From Arenibacter sp. F26102 (GTDB taxonomy: Bacteria > Bacteroidota > Bacteroidia > Flavobacteriales > Flavobacteriaceae): a stretch of 64,000 nucleotides of DNA. The stretch is from assembly GCF_023015865.1 (NCBI RefSeq), contig NZ_JALKBC010000015.1, forward strand, positions 1 to 64,000, given 5' to 3'. Of the stretch, positions 32,293-41,939 are shown piece after piece. Both the position numbers and the translations under genes were made by a program. Within the stretch, counting starts at the first letter, position 1, and each line of letters begins with the position of its first letter. The notes under the pieces are model-generated. The model did no database searches and had not been told where the DNA came from. It saw only the letters and a list, made by a program, of their open reading frames with translations.

Positions 32293-33594
32293 ATGCAAGA
32301 AACCAATGAACATTTAAAAAGGGAGGTCGGTGTTTGGGGTTTAAGTGCCAACTTGGTCAATATTATGATCGGCGCCGGCATCTTTGCCTTACCTGCCATT
32401 GTTGCTGCCGGACTGGGTACATCCAGTATTTATGCCTATTTATTCTGTGGCCTGTTAATTACTTTGGTAATGCTCTGTTTTGCTGAAATAGGCAGTAAAG
32501 TAACTACTTCAGGTGGAGCCTACACCTATATTGAATCTTCTTTTGGACCCTATTTTGGTTTTCTTACGGTAATTCTTTTTGTTCTTTCTGCCTTATCTGC
32601 AGACGGGGCTGTTGCCAATGCATTGGTAGATGTATTGGGTTCTATTTTTCCTTTTTTTAAATCTGATTATGCTAGGACATCCGTTTTCGTTATCCTATTC
32701 GCCGGACTGGGATATATTAACGTTAGAGGAATTAAGGAGGGAATGGTTTTAGTAAAAACAATTACCCTCACCAAACTTATTCCCCTTCTATTGCTGGTGT
32801 TTTTTTCTTGGGGACATGTTTCATTTGACAACCTTATAATCAATTCTACCCCAACAATTTCAGAAGTTGGTGCTATTTCCCTTATTCTGTTTTTTGCATT
32901 TCAGGGTGCCTAGACCGGATTATCTATAAGTGGCGAGGTTAAAAGACCCAATAGAACAATTCCAAGAGCAATATTTATAAGTATCATTGGAGTTTTAATC
33001 CTTTATATTCTTATTCAAACAGTATCACAGGGTGTACTAGGGGCTTCCCTCTCCACCTATACTGAAAATCCCTTAAGCATGGTAGCCCAACAGGTCTTTG
33101 GCCCCATTGGTTTTACCATAATCACGATCGGTGCAGCCATTTCTATGCTAGGAAATTTAAGCAGCGAAATATTGAGTGTGCCACGTGTACTTTTTAGGGC
33201 CTCAAAAGACAATGTACTTCCCCTTAGACCACTCTCAAAAATCCATGATGCATTCTCCACTCCCTATATTGCTATAATTACATATGCCACAATAGGATTT
33301 TTATTGGCTACCCTAGGAGGATTTGAACAATTGGCCGTTATTTCAAGTGCTTCAATATTACTGGTCTACCTAGGGGTATCCCTATCGGTAATAAGTTCAA
33401 GAAGAAAATTGGGCAAAACTACCCAACACGAATTTAGGATACCTGGAGGTTACCTGGTGCCCATACTGTCCGTAATTATTATTGTTTGGCTACTATCCAA
33501 CCTTGAACGCAAAGAGGTTATTGGATTTGGGGTTTATATTGCTATACTGACTTTGATATATTTCCTTAAGAACAAATTTTTAAAAAGAAAGTAG
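32293..33594 (+). pseudogene. APC-family amino-acid permease interrupted by one in-frame amber codon
   Basis: The frame from ATG 32293 to the stop at 33594 reads as one APC permease of 433 codons, except for a TAG at 32911-32913 (codon 207). Before it lie LSANLVNIMIGAGIFALP (helix 1, with the GAGIF substrate loop) and the first half of the transporter, ending FFAFQGA. After it the same frame continues TGLSISGEVKRPNRTIPRA and the second half to the C-terminus. In related transporters such as AdiC this helix-6 position is a conserved Glu (GVESAS), so GAG to TAG is the simplest origin. No frameshift or other defect is seen. It is most likely a very recent pseudogene. Other explanations are amber read-through, two separately made halves (a second start at 33079) or a sequencing error. 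Confidence 0.88.
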
Positions 33595-33652
33595 GGGTGT
33601 CTATATACCTAAAAGTTAATAATAGAAATTTTAAATTTAATGGCCGATGTGA

Positions 33653-33889
33653 TTAAGCCAATTTAGCTTTGTTCAATTTAGTAGCGAAAGACAATTCTTT
33701 TTTAACCCTAGAATTTTTGAACATGTACAAACGAGCTACTTTGTTTTCGTTTTTTACAGAAACTTCATTTTGGGTAGAGGTAACAATACTCATGGTAACA
33801 GTTTCAACTTTTACTTCTTGCTCAACATTGTTGGCCTGTGCAGCTACTCCGATAAAAAGAACAAAAATTAAAGTTAAAAGCGTTTTCAT
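33653..33889 (-). CDS. Small secreted protein of unknown function, copy 1
   Basis: 78 residues. A clear signal peptide (MKTLLTLIFVLFIGVAAQA, cleavage after AQA likely) leaves a mature peptide of about 59 residues. It begins with an acidic, Val- and Thr-rich half (VEQEVKVETVTMSIV) and ends in a basic half (YMFKNSRVKKELSFATKLNKAKLA). It has no Cys or known domain. It differs from the second copy at one residue (A versus S in SFATKL/SFSTKL). I do not recognise the family. Conservation of the frame between copies, with the differences in the coding part mostly silent, supports a real protein. Confidence 0.75.
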   Translation of the reverse strand: MKTLLTLIFVLFIGVAAQANNVEQEVKVETVTMSIVTSTQNEVSVKNENKVARLYMFKNSRVKKELSFATKLNKAKLA

Positions 33890-34450
33890 GTTGCGTTGTT
33901 TTGTTATGTAAATTTAACGCCACATGCACCTTGGCATAGGTCACAAATCGTTTAAACCCCCTTATTTTTCGGTATCTGACAAATCTCTCGTTAAAGTGCA
34001 GAAAATGCTCGGTGAATGAAAAGTGGGTCATGAATCGCTAATCGATGATATCGGTATTTAATCGGTAATTCTTACAGGATTACAGGTCGAAAAACCAATA
34101 ACCCATCAAATTTTGTAGTAAAAAACTTATCAATAGTAGTTGCTTTGAGGTATGTTCTTCCCTTATTCCACATACTCATCATTCCTAGGACTCCCCTCTT
34201 CAATATCCAATACAACTATTAGGTCTAAATGAGTTGCGGAATTAAATATCCCAACTACCAAAGTATTTGTAAATCCATAGCAGAATAGGAAGGAACCTCA
34301 TTTGGCAAATGAAGCAATTCAAATCATACTAAGATTTCCATTCTGTGGACACGAAAGGTTTTCACCAAACTATGTACTTCCAAAATGTAAATACATATAA
34401 CACCAGAACTAATTGAAGAAAAAATAGTTCCTAAAAAGAAAACGATTTAA

Positions 34451-34687
34451 TTAAGCCAATTTAGCTTTGTTCAATTTAGTAGAGAAAGACAATTCTTTTT
34501 TAACCCTAGAATTTTTGAACATGTACAAACGAGCTACTTTGTTTTCGTTTTTTACAGAAACTTCATTTTGGGTAGAAGTAACAATACTCATGGTAACAGT
34601 TTCAACTTTTACTTCTTGCTCAACATTGTTTGCCTGTGCAGCTACTCCGATAAAAAGAACAAAAATTAAAGTTAAAAGCGTTTTCAT
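34451..34687 (-). CDS. Small secreted protein of unknown function, copy 2
   Basis: 78 residues, identical to the protein at 33653-33889 except for Ser in SFSTKL. Same signal peptide and charge pattern. It has its own copy of the upstream block (34688 to about 34990), so the two genes are probably expressed separately under the same control. It stands before a long stretch without genes. Confidence 0.75.
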   Translation of the reverse strand: MKTLLTLIFVLFIGVAAQANNVEQEVKVETVTMSIVTSTQNEVSVKNENKVARLYMFKNSRVKKELSFSTKLNKAKLA

Positions 34688-34990
34688 GTTGTGTTGTTTT
34701 CTTATGTAAATTTAACGCCACATGCACCTTGGCATAGGTCACAAATCGTTTAAACCCCCTTATTTTTCGGTATCTGACAAATCTCTCGTTAAAGTGCAGA
34801 AAATGCTCGGTGAATGAAATGTGGGTCCTGAATCGCTAATCGATGATATAGGTATTTAATCGGTAATTCTTACAGGTTTACAGGTCTAAAAACCTTTAAC
34901 CAATCAAACTTTGTAGTAAAAACCCTATAAATAATAATTGCTTAGAGATATGTTCCCCGTTAATTTACATGGTCATCCGTGCCAAGACTC

Positions 34991-35411
34991 CCCACTTTAA
35001 TAAAAAAGGGAATTAATTATGCCCAATTCAATGGGTTAATGTCTTTCAAAACATAATAAATGTTGCTAAATCTCAGGGTAAGCCTAGACCCTTTAAGGTA
35101 CATTCCAAGTGTAAGTGGCAAATAAACCTGAAACCCAGCCAAAAAGGAGTAGTTCGTTCAACTATCACATTTCAACGAGTCTGAGGCTTTTGAAATTTGT
35201 ATCCCTTGAATAAAAATGATATTCTAAAACTTTTAAAGAAGAATTCCGTAAGTATTCTTGAATTACAAACACTAAAGGTTAAAACAAAGAGCAAATATTG
35301 GAAAGCCTCAAATTTAATTCACAAAAAAAGGCAAGATTTTTGCAGCTTTATATTAATTGAAGAGAGGAGCATTAAGAAAATAGAACATTATAACAATAAG
35401 CAATTAACACC
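34991..35411. other. Intergenic region before msrA
   Basis: About 420 bp with no recognisable gene, hairpin or repeat beyond the decayed edge of the duplication. One open frame (35197-35415, TTG start) overlaps the msrA ATG by four bases, but its Lys/Ile/Asn-rich translation resembles translated AT-rich DNA. Confidence 0.5.
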
Positions 35412-36077
35412 ATGAGACTATTACAGATCATACTAGTGGGGGTTTTAGGATTAACCACGATTAGTTGTCAATCCAAAACCAAATCCCAACAAAAGAATGA
35501 AATCATAGCCAAGCTAACACCGAGTGAACTTCAACAGTATGAAACCGCCTATTTTGCCAGTGGCTGTTTTTGGTGTGTGGAAGCTGTTTTCGAAAGTGTA
35601 AAGGGTGTAAAGGAAGTTGTCTCCGGATATTCGGGTGGCAAGGAAAAAAATCCCACCTATGAGCAGGTTGGTTATGGCCGTACCACCCATGCCGAAGCGG
35701 TAGAGGTCTATTACGATCCCAAAGTAATTTCTTTTGAAACCCTGGTGAAAGTATTTTTTGGATCCCATGACCCCACTACATTAAATAGGCAGGGACCTGA
35801 CAAAGGTGCCCAATACAGATCCATCGCCTTCTATAAAAACGACTCCGAAAAGAAGATCATAAACGACTATATTTCCATATTGGAGAAAGAAAAGGTTTAT
35901 TCGGATCCCATAACTACTGAAGTAAAACCCTTTACGATCTTTTATAAAGCGGAGGACTATCACCAAGATTATGAAAAAAACAATCCCAATAATTCCTATA
36001 TCCGAAACGTATCGGTACCAAGATTAAAACGATTTCAGGCAAAATTCCCGGACTTATTAAAGGATAAGTCGCATTGA
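35412..36077 (+). CDS. msrA: Peptide-methionine (S)-S-oxide reductase MsrA, lipoprotein form
   Basis: 221 residues. A lipoprotein signal has the lipidated Cys at residue 19 (LTTISC). The MsrA domain begins near residue 46 with YFASGCFWCVEAVF, Cys52 being catalytic. YSGGKEKNPTYEQVGYGRTTHAE and FFGSHDPTTLNRQGPDKGAQYRS are the family's substrate loops, and AEDYHQDY closes the active site. It repairs oxidised methionine in envelope proteins, on the periplasmic side given the lipid anchor. No msrB lies nearby. Confidence 0.95.
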   Translation: MRLLQIILVGVLGLTTISCQSKTKSQQKNEIIAKLTPSELQQYETAYFASGCFWCVEAVFESVKGVKEVVSGYSGGKEKNPTYEQVGYGRTTHAEAVEVYYDPKVISFETLVKVFFGSHDPTTLNRQGPDKGAQYRSIAFYKNDSEKKIINDYISILEKEKVYSDPITTEVKPFTIFYKAEDYHQDYEKNNPNNSYIRNVSVPRLKRFQAKFPDLLKDKSH

Positions 36078-36180
36078 TTTCGATCAAAAATTAATCCCTT
36101 GTGCACATTGAAAGATCTATTTTAATCAACATCCTGGGAGAATCCAAAATACCCCATTAAGAAAGTCCATCAATAAAATA

Positions 36181-36213
36181 GGCCGCCAGCTGCAAGTTTG
36201 GCGGTCTTTTTTT
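36181..36213 (+). terminator. Rho-independent terminator after msrA
   Basis: Stem GGCCGCCA (36181-36188) and TGGCGGTC (36199-36206) with one G-U pair, a 10-base loop and seven T residues at 36207-36213. It lies about 100 bp after the msrA stop. Confidence 0.85.
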
Positions 36214-36317
36214 GTTGTTTTCAACTTAACATTAAATGTCTTTTTTGATGTTAAGGTCTATAATTAATCACTTTTTTATACCTTTCAAGCATACACACTA
36301 AAAATATTATATCAAAA

Positions 36318-37709
36318 ATGAAATTAAGATCAAAAATCCAATCCATCTTATTCGTCTCCATACTATTGGCTTCCCTATTAATAGGTTGTGCAGAGACAGA
36401 AAAAGACAACACTCCATGGATAAATTTATTCGACGGTGAAACCTTGAACGGCTGGAATCAAAAAGGGGGAAATGCAAAATATAAAGTGGTGGATGGTACT
36501 ATTGTAGGAACTACTGTACACAACACTCCCAATTCCTTTATGACCACCGACAAAATGTACGGGGATTTTATCCTGGAATTGGAATATAAGGTAGATCCCT
36601 CCATGAATTCCGGCATCCAGATTAGAAGCAATAGCCTTCCTTCCTATAGGGACGGTCGGGTCCATGGATATCAAATTGAAATAGATCCTTCTGAAAGAGC
36701 TTGGAGTGCCGGTATTTATGATGAGGCCCGAAGGGGGTGGTTAAATCCGTTGGGAGATAATCCGCAGGCACAAAAGGCTTTTAAACAAAATGAATGGAAC
36801 CATTACAGAATTGAAGCTATAGGGGATACCATAAAGACGTGGATCAACGACGTACCTGCCTCCTATTTAATCGATGATAAAACAGCAAGTGGCTTTATTG
36901 CGCTTCAGGTACATGGTATTGGCAAAGACAAAACAGAAGGAACCGAAATTGTTTGGAAGAATGTTAAAATACTTACGGACAACTTGGAAACCTATTCCAG
37001 GAAATCGCCCTTGACCCCTATTACCACTAAGAACAAGCTTACAGTGGGTGAAGAAAAAGACAATTGGAAATTGTTATGGGACGGGGAAACTACCAATGGA
37101 TGGAGAGGAGCCCGTTTGGACGGTTTTCCAGAATCGGGATGGGAAATAAGGGAAGGTCTGCTTACCGTATTGCCTTCTGGTGGTGAAGAAGCCGCAGCTG
37201 GAGGAGATATTGTAACCACGGAACTTTATGGTGATTTTGAACTAAAGGTCGATTTTAAGCTAACGGAAGGTGCCAACAGCGGTATAAAATATTATGTCAA
37301 CACCGACCTTAACAAGGGACCTGGGTCTTCCATTGGTCTGGAATATCAAATTCTGGACGATGCCCGCCACCCAGATGCCAAGTTGGGTAGTCATGATGGT
37401 AGTAGAACAGTAGCCTCTCTTTACGACCTTATACAAGCAGACACAAACAAACCTATTAATCCTATTGGGGAATGGAATACGGCCCATATAATATCCATCA
37501 ACAACCATGTTGAGCATTGGTTAAATGGAACCAAAGTTTTGGAATATGAAAGAAAAAGCGATGACTATCGTAAATTGGTATCCGAGAGTAAATACGTAAA
37601 ATGGCCCAATTTTGGAGAAGGAGACGAAGGACACATCCTTCTTCAAGATCACGGAGATCTGGTATCGTTCAAAAACATCAAAATTAAAAGTATAAACAAA
37701 AGCGAATAA
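36318..37709 (+). CDS. Double-DUF1080 (3-keto-disaccharide hydrolase-like) lipoprotein
   Basis: 463 residues. The lipidated Cys is residue 24 (LIGCAETEK). It has two copies of the DUF1080 jelly-roll. The first (~35-225) begins [13 protein letters not shown] and contains [20 protein letters not shown] and NSGIQIRS. The second (~245-460) begins [16 protein letters not shown] and contains [12 protein letters not shown] and NSGIKYYV. Members of this family hydrolyse 3-keto-disaccharides or glucosides, or bind sugars. Its stop codon is followed at once by the ATG of a Gfo/Idh/MocA oxidoreductase, the class that makes or removes 3-keto sugars, so the two probably act in one exported pathway. Confidence 0.9.
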   Translation: MKLRSKIQSILFVSILLASLLIGCAETEKDNTPWINLFDGETLNGWNQKGGNAKYKVVDGTIVGTTVHNTPNSFMTTDKMYGDFILELEYKVDPSMNSGIQIRSNSLPSYRDGRVHGYQIEIDPSERAWSAGIYDEARRGWLNPLGDNPQAQKAFKQNEWNHYRIEAIGDTIKTWINDVPASYLIDDKTASGFIALQVHGIGKDKTEGTEIVWKNVKILTDNLETYSRKSPLTPITTKNKLTVGEEKDNWKLLWDGETTNGWRGARLDGFPESGWEIREGLLTVLPSGGEEAAAGGDIVTTELYGDFELKVDFKLTEGANSGIKYYVNTDLNKGPGSSIGLEYQILDDARHPDAKLGSHDGSRTVASLYDLIQADTNKPINPIGEWNTAHIISINNHVEHWLNGTKVLEYERKSDDYRKLVSESKYVKWPNFGEGDEGHILLQDHGDLVSFKNIKIKSINKSE

Positions 37710-39038
37710 ATGAAAACTAGAAGAGATTTTATTAAAAAAACGGCAGCGGGTAGTGCTGCCCTTAGCTTGGGAGGATTGGTAATGCCAAGTATGGGCTACA
37801 GTAATATTTTAGGAGCCAACGACAAAATTAATGTGGCGGTAATTGGGGTGAGAAGCAGGGCCAAGGCCCACTTCGTTGCCATTAATCAAGATCCCAATGC
37901 CAAAATACTTTATAGTTGCGATGTGGACGACAAAATTCTGGAGGAACACAATGTATGGTGCAAAAAGAATATTGGTTATATCCCAAAAGTAGAAAAAGAC
38001 TTTAGGAAAGTTTTGGAGGATAAGAATGTGGATGCCGTTTTCATTGCTACACCAGAACATTGGCATGCCCCAATGGCCATCATGGCCTTACAAGCAGGGA
38101 AACATGTTTATGTGGAAAAACCATGTAGCCACAATCCGCACGAGAACGAGCTCTTGGTTGCGGCACAAAAGAAATATGGCAAAAAGGTGCAAATGGGAAA
38201 CCAACAGCGTTCCGCTCAAAGTTCCGCATTGGCCGTTAAAGAAATACGTGAAGGAATTATTGGAGAAGTATATAAAGGCGAAGCCTATTATTCCAGCAAT
38301 AGGGGTTCTATAGGAATAGGCAATAAAATTGAGGTTCCAAACACATTGGATTGGGATTTATGGCAAGGACCGGCTCCTAGGGAATCCTATAGGGACAATG
38401 TACATCCATACAACTGGCATTGGTTCCGTACTTGGGGTACAGGAGAAATTCACAACAATGGTACCCATGAAATTGATATTTGCCGTTGGGCCTTAGGTGT
38501 AGACCTTCCCACAAGTGTAACCTCTTTTGGTGGTAAGTACACCTTTAAGGATGATTGGGAGTTTGTGGACAACCAACAGGTAACTTACAAATACGATGGT
38601 GATAAATTTATTACCTGGACAGGTCATAGTAGAGGCTTGATCAAACCAGAGCAGCCGGGAAGGGGAGCAACCATTTACGGAAGCAAAGGTACAATTACAC
38701 TGAGTAGAAATGAATACAACCTTTATAATCTGGATGGCAGTTTGATAAAGAAAGTTGAAGAAGGGGTTGAAAGTGCCACCACCAATACCATGGGAATGGG
38801 CGGACTGGATGTAAATCACGTTCATAATTTCTTCAGTGCCATTCGTAAGGACACCTCGCTGAATTCAGATATCAATGACGCCAGTATTTCCACTATGCTC
38901 TGTCATTTAGGGAATATTGCCCAAGATGTTGGAAGAACCATACATATCAACCCAACCACAGGTAGGGTTAAAAATGATGATGAGGCCATGTCCCATTGGA
39001 AAAGGGAATACCAAAATGGATGGGAACCCAAATTATAA
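37710..39038 (+). CDS. Tat-exported Gfo/Idh/MocA-family oxidoreductase
   Basis: 442 residues. A twin-arginine signal MKTRRDFIKKTAAGSAALSL (RRDFIK) exports the folded, cofactor-loaded protein. A Rossmann domain follows (INVAVIGVRSRAKAHFVA, VDAVFIATPEHWHAPM). VEKPCSHNP is the catalytic EKP segment, and GEIHNNGTHEIDICRWALG is in the substrate domain. Exported relatives carry tightly bound NAD and act on glycosides, often through a 3-keto intermediate. Coupled to the DUF1080 lipoprotein with no intergenic bases. The substrate is unknown. Confidence 0.92.
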   Translation: MKTRRDFIKKTAAGSAALSLGGLVMPSMGYSNILGANDKINVAVIGVRSRAKAHFVAINQDPNAKILYSCDVDDKILEEHNVWCKKNIGYIPKVEKDFRKVLEDKNVDAVFIATPEHWHAPMAIMALQAGKHVYVEKPCSHNPHENELLVAAQKKYGKKVQMGNQQRSAQSSALAVKEIREGIIGEVYKGEAYYSSNRGSIGIGNKIEVPNTLDWDLWQGPAPRESYRDNVHPYNWHWFRTWGTGEIHNNGTHEIDICRWALGVDLPTSVTSFGGKYTFKDDWEFVDNQQVTYKYDGDKFITWTGHSRGLIKPEQPGRGATIYGSKGTITLSRNEYNLYNLDGSLIKKVEEGVESATTNTMGMGGLDVNHVHNFFSAIRKDTSLNSDINDASISTMLCHLGNIAQDVGRTIHINPTTGRVKNDDEAMSHWKREYQNGWEPKL

Positions 39039-39059
39039 TATGTAGATTTCAACTATATA

Positions 39060-39093
39060 AAACGGGGGATTTTCAATAGAAAATCCCCCGTTT
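39060..39093. terminator. Bidirectional terminator between convergent genes
   Basis: A perfect stem of at least 14 bp, AACGGGGGATTTTC (39061-39074) and GAAAATCCCCCGTT (39079-39092), has a 4-base loop and is flanked by A- and T-rich runs. It lies 21 bp after the oxidoreductase stop and 23 bp from the end of the minus-strand DUF4097-like gene, so it serves both. Confidence 0.9.
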
Positions 39094-39116
39094 ATTTTAT
39101 ATATTAATGCTTCATA

Positions 39117-40631
39117 TCACTTCAAAACAACTTCCGTAAATTTGGAATTAATAATAATGGATTTACCACTACTCTTGTTTATATGATACCCCTTACTTAA
39201 GGTATTATAACCATTTTTTGTTTTAACCATCTGCAGTTCCTTAGGGTAAACCAATTCCGAATTGCTACCGTTTACTGCTATATTAAATGCACTCTTAGGC
39301 AATACACAGCGCAATTCTGCATTATGCAAATCGATATCCAAATCGGTAAAATCCTTGGAAATAGAATTAATGGACAAAGGCCCGAAATTATTTTTAATAA
39401 AGGCTTTATTCAATAGGTTATCAATATTTACATCCGAAAAAGTGGCGCTAAGGGTCAGGTTTTCAACTTCTTTAATATTTACTTTATCAGAATAATCGGC
39501 CTTAAGTTGACCATAGTTCCATTTTTGGACACTTACAGGTGAATAAGAAACATCTATATTGGTTTTATCGCCATCAATGGTTGACGCCAATAAGGTGGAA
39601 TAGGATAAAATGGCACTTAGGTTCTTTGTGCTTTCGGCCAAAATAACTTCACCATGTCTTACGTTCATCTTTATTTTGGTAGATTTTGGCAATTTGATAT
39701 TAATGGTTTTCTTGACCTTAAAATTTTTATCCCCACCCTTTTTTATTGAATAAAAAACATTGGGTGCCGTAGGATGACTTTCATCCAAAAAGATAAATTC
39801 TCTTTTCATCCCGTCTACCGTATCGATCTCTATAGTAATGGTCTTGTTATCATTTCCTGATTCCCGTGCGTGTTGTCTCAACTCCATGGCGTTCTCCCTA
39901 TGTTCTAGATTTTTTTCCTGTATTTCCACTCTTTGTTTTTGCAGGTATTTCAATTTCTCCAATCGCTCTTGTTGGGCATGTTCCCTATTCTTCTCCATTT
40001 CACTTCTTCTTTTATCAATCTCCGCCCGCTTTAATTCCATACGCCTGCCCCATTCTTCCATTTTTTCCTGATAATCCTTATTAAAACCCTTATCGAATTC
40101 CTTTTTCCACTTTTTCAAATAAGCTTCCCCATCCTTTTTATAAGCTTCATAATCAAAAGGTTGCATATTCATTGGAGGAAGTGGTGGCATGTCCAGCATT
40201 TCCGGTAGTTCTGGTAATTCTACCAAAGGTGAAATAGTATGTGCCCCTCCTACCCCATTCAATTGATCAAGAAAATCGATATCAAAATCTTCCGTACTAT
40301 AAGTGATAAATTCTTGGCGCCCCAATGCTGTACTGATACTTATACTCTTGCTATTTCCAATAATTTTAATGGGTTCATTTTTGAAGTATTTCTCGGCCTC
40401 TTCCTCTGATACATCTTCCAATTCCACTACTGCAACAACATCTACCTGATTCTTGTTCCAAGTCTCAAATTCTATATCCGCATAACTGGTGTTGATTTCC
40501 AAAACCACATCATTGTTCACATTAAAGTTCTCATGAAACGTTTTGGATTTTTTTTGTGCATAAACACCACTCGTGCCAGCCATTAAAACTATGGTAGCAA
40601 CCATTCCTATTTTCTTGAATATATTTTTCAT
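39117..40631 (-). CDS. DUF4097-like envelope protein with an internal charged coiled coil
   Basis: 504 residues. Signal peptide ~1-25. Residues ~30-115 and ~265-504 are beta-helical, made of short repeated strands like those of DUF4097/DUF4098 putative adhesins (VVLEINTSYADIEFETWN near the start; LSATFSDVNIDNLLNKAFIK later). Between them lie a Pro-rich linker (~139-157) and a strongly charged coiled coil (~162-258; Lys, Glu, Arg, Gln). It is the last gene of a sigma factor, membrane protein and exported protein operon, 42 bp after the anti-sigma-like gene. A role in envelope stress sensing or surface structure is inferred. Confidence 0.8.
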   Translation of the reverse strand: MKNIFKKIGMVATIVLMAGTSGVYAQKKSKTFHENFNVNNDVVLEINTSYADIEFETWNKNQVDVVAVVELEDVSEEEAEKYFKNEPIKIIGNSKSISISTALGRQEFITYSTEDFDIDFLDQLNGVGGAHTISPLVELPELPEMLDMPPLPPMNMQPFDYEAYKKDGEAYLKKWKKEFDKGFNKDYQEKMEEWGRRMELKRAEIDKRRSEMEKNREHAQQERLEKLKYLQKQRVEIQEKNLEHRENAMELRQHARESGNDNKTITIEIDTVDGMKREFIFLDESHPTAPNVFYSIKKGGDKNFKVKKTINIKLPKSTKIKMNVRHGEVILAESTKNLSAILSYSTLLASTIDGDKTNIDVSYSPVSVQKWNYGQLKADYSDKVNIKEVENLTLSATFSDVNIDNLLNKAFIKNNFGPLSINSISKDFTDLDIDLHNAELRCVLPKSAFNIAVNGSNSELVYPKELQMVKTKNGYNTLSKGYHINKSSGKSIIINSKFTEVVLK

Positions 40632-40673
40632 CTGTACTTTTTTATTATCCTTATTTTAATCTTTACCTTTTTT

Positions 40674-41270
40674 TTAAACACTGGTAATAAGGTCATTTTC
40701 ACCTTCCTCTTTACTTATCTTTTTTAGTTCTTGCAACTTGTCCCTTAGTTTGTGCAGTAACTGTAATCTCAATTGTAAATTTTTGATCAAAGCAGTTATT
40801 GTTTGGTCATTGGGACCAATTTCATTTAATTCGTTATTCAACTTTTTATACTCAACATTTAGTTCCTCCAACCGCTCCATAAAACTATCGATCAAGGCTT
40901 TGTTACGATCGGATATTTTTAATTGGGAGAGTTCTAAGTTTATATTGACCATATAATAATTCTCTACCTTTTTTAAATCGGGAGAAAGGTCACCGAGGGA
41001 AATGCCCTTTTCTTCAGGTATTGCGGTTCCCTTTTCAACTACCGTTGCATCCATAGGTCCGGGAACACTTAATTTTAAAAAAAACAGAGCCCCCAAACCA
41101 AAGAGAATTATTAGTGCAGCGGCAATTTTATATATTGGGAACGCCGCCCTTTTGGCCATAGGAAGTTCCTTTTCCATTCTTTTCAAAAAACGCCCTTCAT
41201 GACCCTCCTTCATAGATTCCTTTGAAACCGAATCTATTCGCTTGAACATTTCTCTAAGATCCTGTGACAT
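40674..41270 (-). CDS. Single-pass membrane protein, probable anti-sigma factor
   Basis: 198 residues. Cytoplasmic N-terminus (~1-45), one membrane helix (~47-66; IAAALIILFGLGALFFL) and a periplasmic, helical, charged C-terminal part with LKKVENYYMVNINLELSQL. The first 17 bp overlap the ECF sigma gene, the usual arrangement for sigma/anti-sigma pairs. No zinc-binding anti-sigma motif is seen, so the assignment rests on topology and position. Confidence 0.75.
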   Translation of the reverse strand: MSQDLREMFKRIDSVSKESMKEGHEGRFLKRMEKELPMAKRAAFPIYKIAAALIILFGLGALFFLKLSVPGPMDATVVEKGTAIPEEKGISLGDLSPDLKKVENYYMVNINLELSQLKISDRNKALIDSFMERLEELNVEYKKLNNELNEIGPNDQTITALIKNLQLRLQLLHKLRDKLQELKKISKEEGENDLITSV

Positions 41271-41796
41271 ACTTATTTGTTTTTAATAATTCCTTTAACT
41301 GCCCTTTTCCTCTTAATAATCTTGTTCTGCAAGTGGAATAACTTATATCCAAGATTTCCGATATTTCACTGTGATCATACCCCTCCACCAAAAATAATTG
41401 CACCACATACCTATATTTCTCCGGTAATGCCATTATAGCATCCATCACCACTTTTAAGGTAACCGTATCATCTATAGACCAATCTTCATCCTCTACGGCC
41501 TTCATATACCCTTCATTTAATGCTACGGTCTTAAGCTGCTTCGATTTTAAAAAATCAATACTCTTATTTACTACGATCTTCTTTAACCAGGCTCCGAAGG
41601 TTACTTCACCCTTGTATTGATTTATTTTTTGAAAGGCCCTAATAAAAGACTCCTGCACAATATCTTCGGCATCATCCGGATTTTTCAAAAAACGCATGGC
41701 AACATAAAACATGCCCTGACAATACTGATTGTACAGTGATAACTGTGCTTTGCGATCGTTGCGTTTACATTGTTCTACTATATCAATCTGAAACAT
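41254..41796 (-). CDS. ECF-type RNA polymerase sigma factor
   Basis: 180 residues. Region 2 covers residues ~15-85 (YVAMRFLKNPDDAEDIVQES and FGAWLKKIVVNKSIDFL) and region 4 ~115-170 (LPEKYRYVVQLFLVEGYDHS and EISEILDISYSTCRTRLLRG, the -35-binding helix-turn-helix). Regions 1 and 3 are absent, as in all ECF factors. It is the first gene of a three-gene operon, overlapping the anti-sigma-like gene by 17 bp. Such factors usually activate their own operon, so the DUF4097-like protein is a probable target. Confidence 0.93.
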   Translation of the reverse strand: MFQIDIVEQCKRNDRKAQLSLYNQYCQGMFYVAMRFLKNPDDAEDIVQESFIRAFQKINQYKGEVTFGAWLKKIVVNKSIDFLKSKQLKTVALNEGYMKAVEDEDWSIDDTVTLKVVMDAIMALPEKYRYVVQLFLVEGYDHSEISEILDISYSTCRTRLLRGKGQLKELLKTNKYVTGS

Positions 41797-41939
41797 TTTG
41801 GCCAGTTTCTTTATTTTATTGAAGGGGGTTTAATTACTAATAATTTGCTCACTGTCATTCCTTATTACCTAAAGGACGAAGGAATATTTGTAATGTTGCA
41901 AAAAAGAGTATTTTTAACTTAAATATTAAAAGAAATACA

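Larger units (their letters stand above)
33651..34990. repeat. Direct duplication (offset 798 bp) carrying a small gene and its upstream region
   Basis: 33651 to about 34190 and 34449 to about 34990 align with an offset of 798 bp. Identity is very high through the 78-codon gene and the first ~180 bp upstream of it (to about 34080 and 34878), then falls gradually. Between them lies about 260 bp of unrelated AT-rich DNA. The conserved upstream block, longer than a promoter needs, may hold regulatory sites or an RNA. No inverted repeats or transposase mark the ends. Confidence 0.9.

Noticed and set aside
32911-32913. TAG read as pyrrolysine or another recoded amino acid
   Set aside because: Nothing in the window suggests recoding. 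Relatives have a Glu at this site, one base away, so a simple nonsense change is far more likely.
35197-35415. 72-codon open frame overlapping the msrA start by four bases
   Set aside because: TTG start, Lys/Ile/Asn-rich translation like translated AT-rich DNA, no recognisable domain or signal. The overlap with msrA could be chance.
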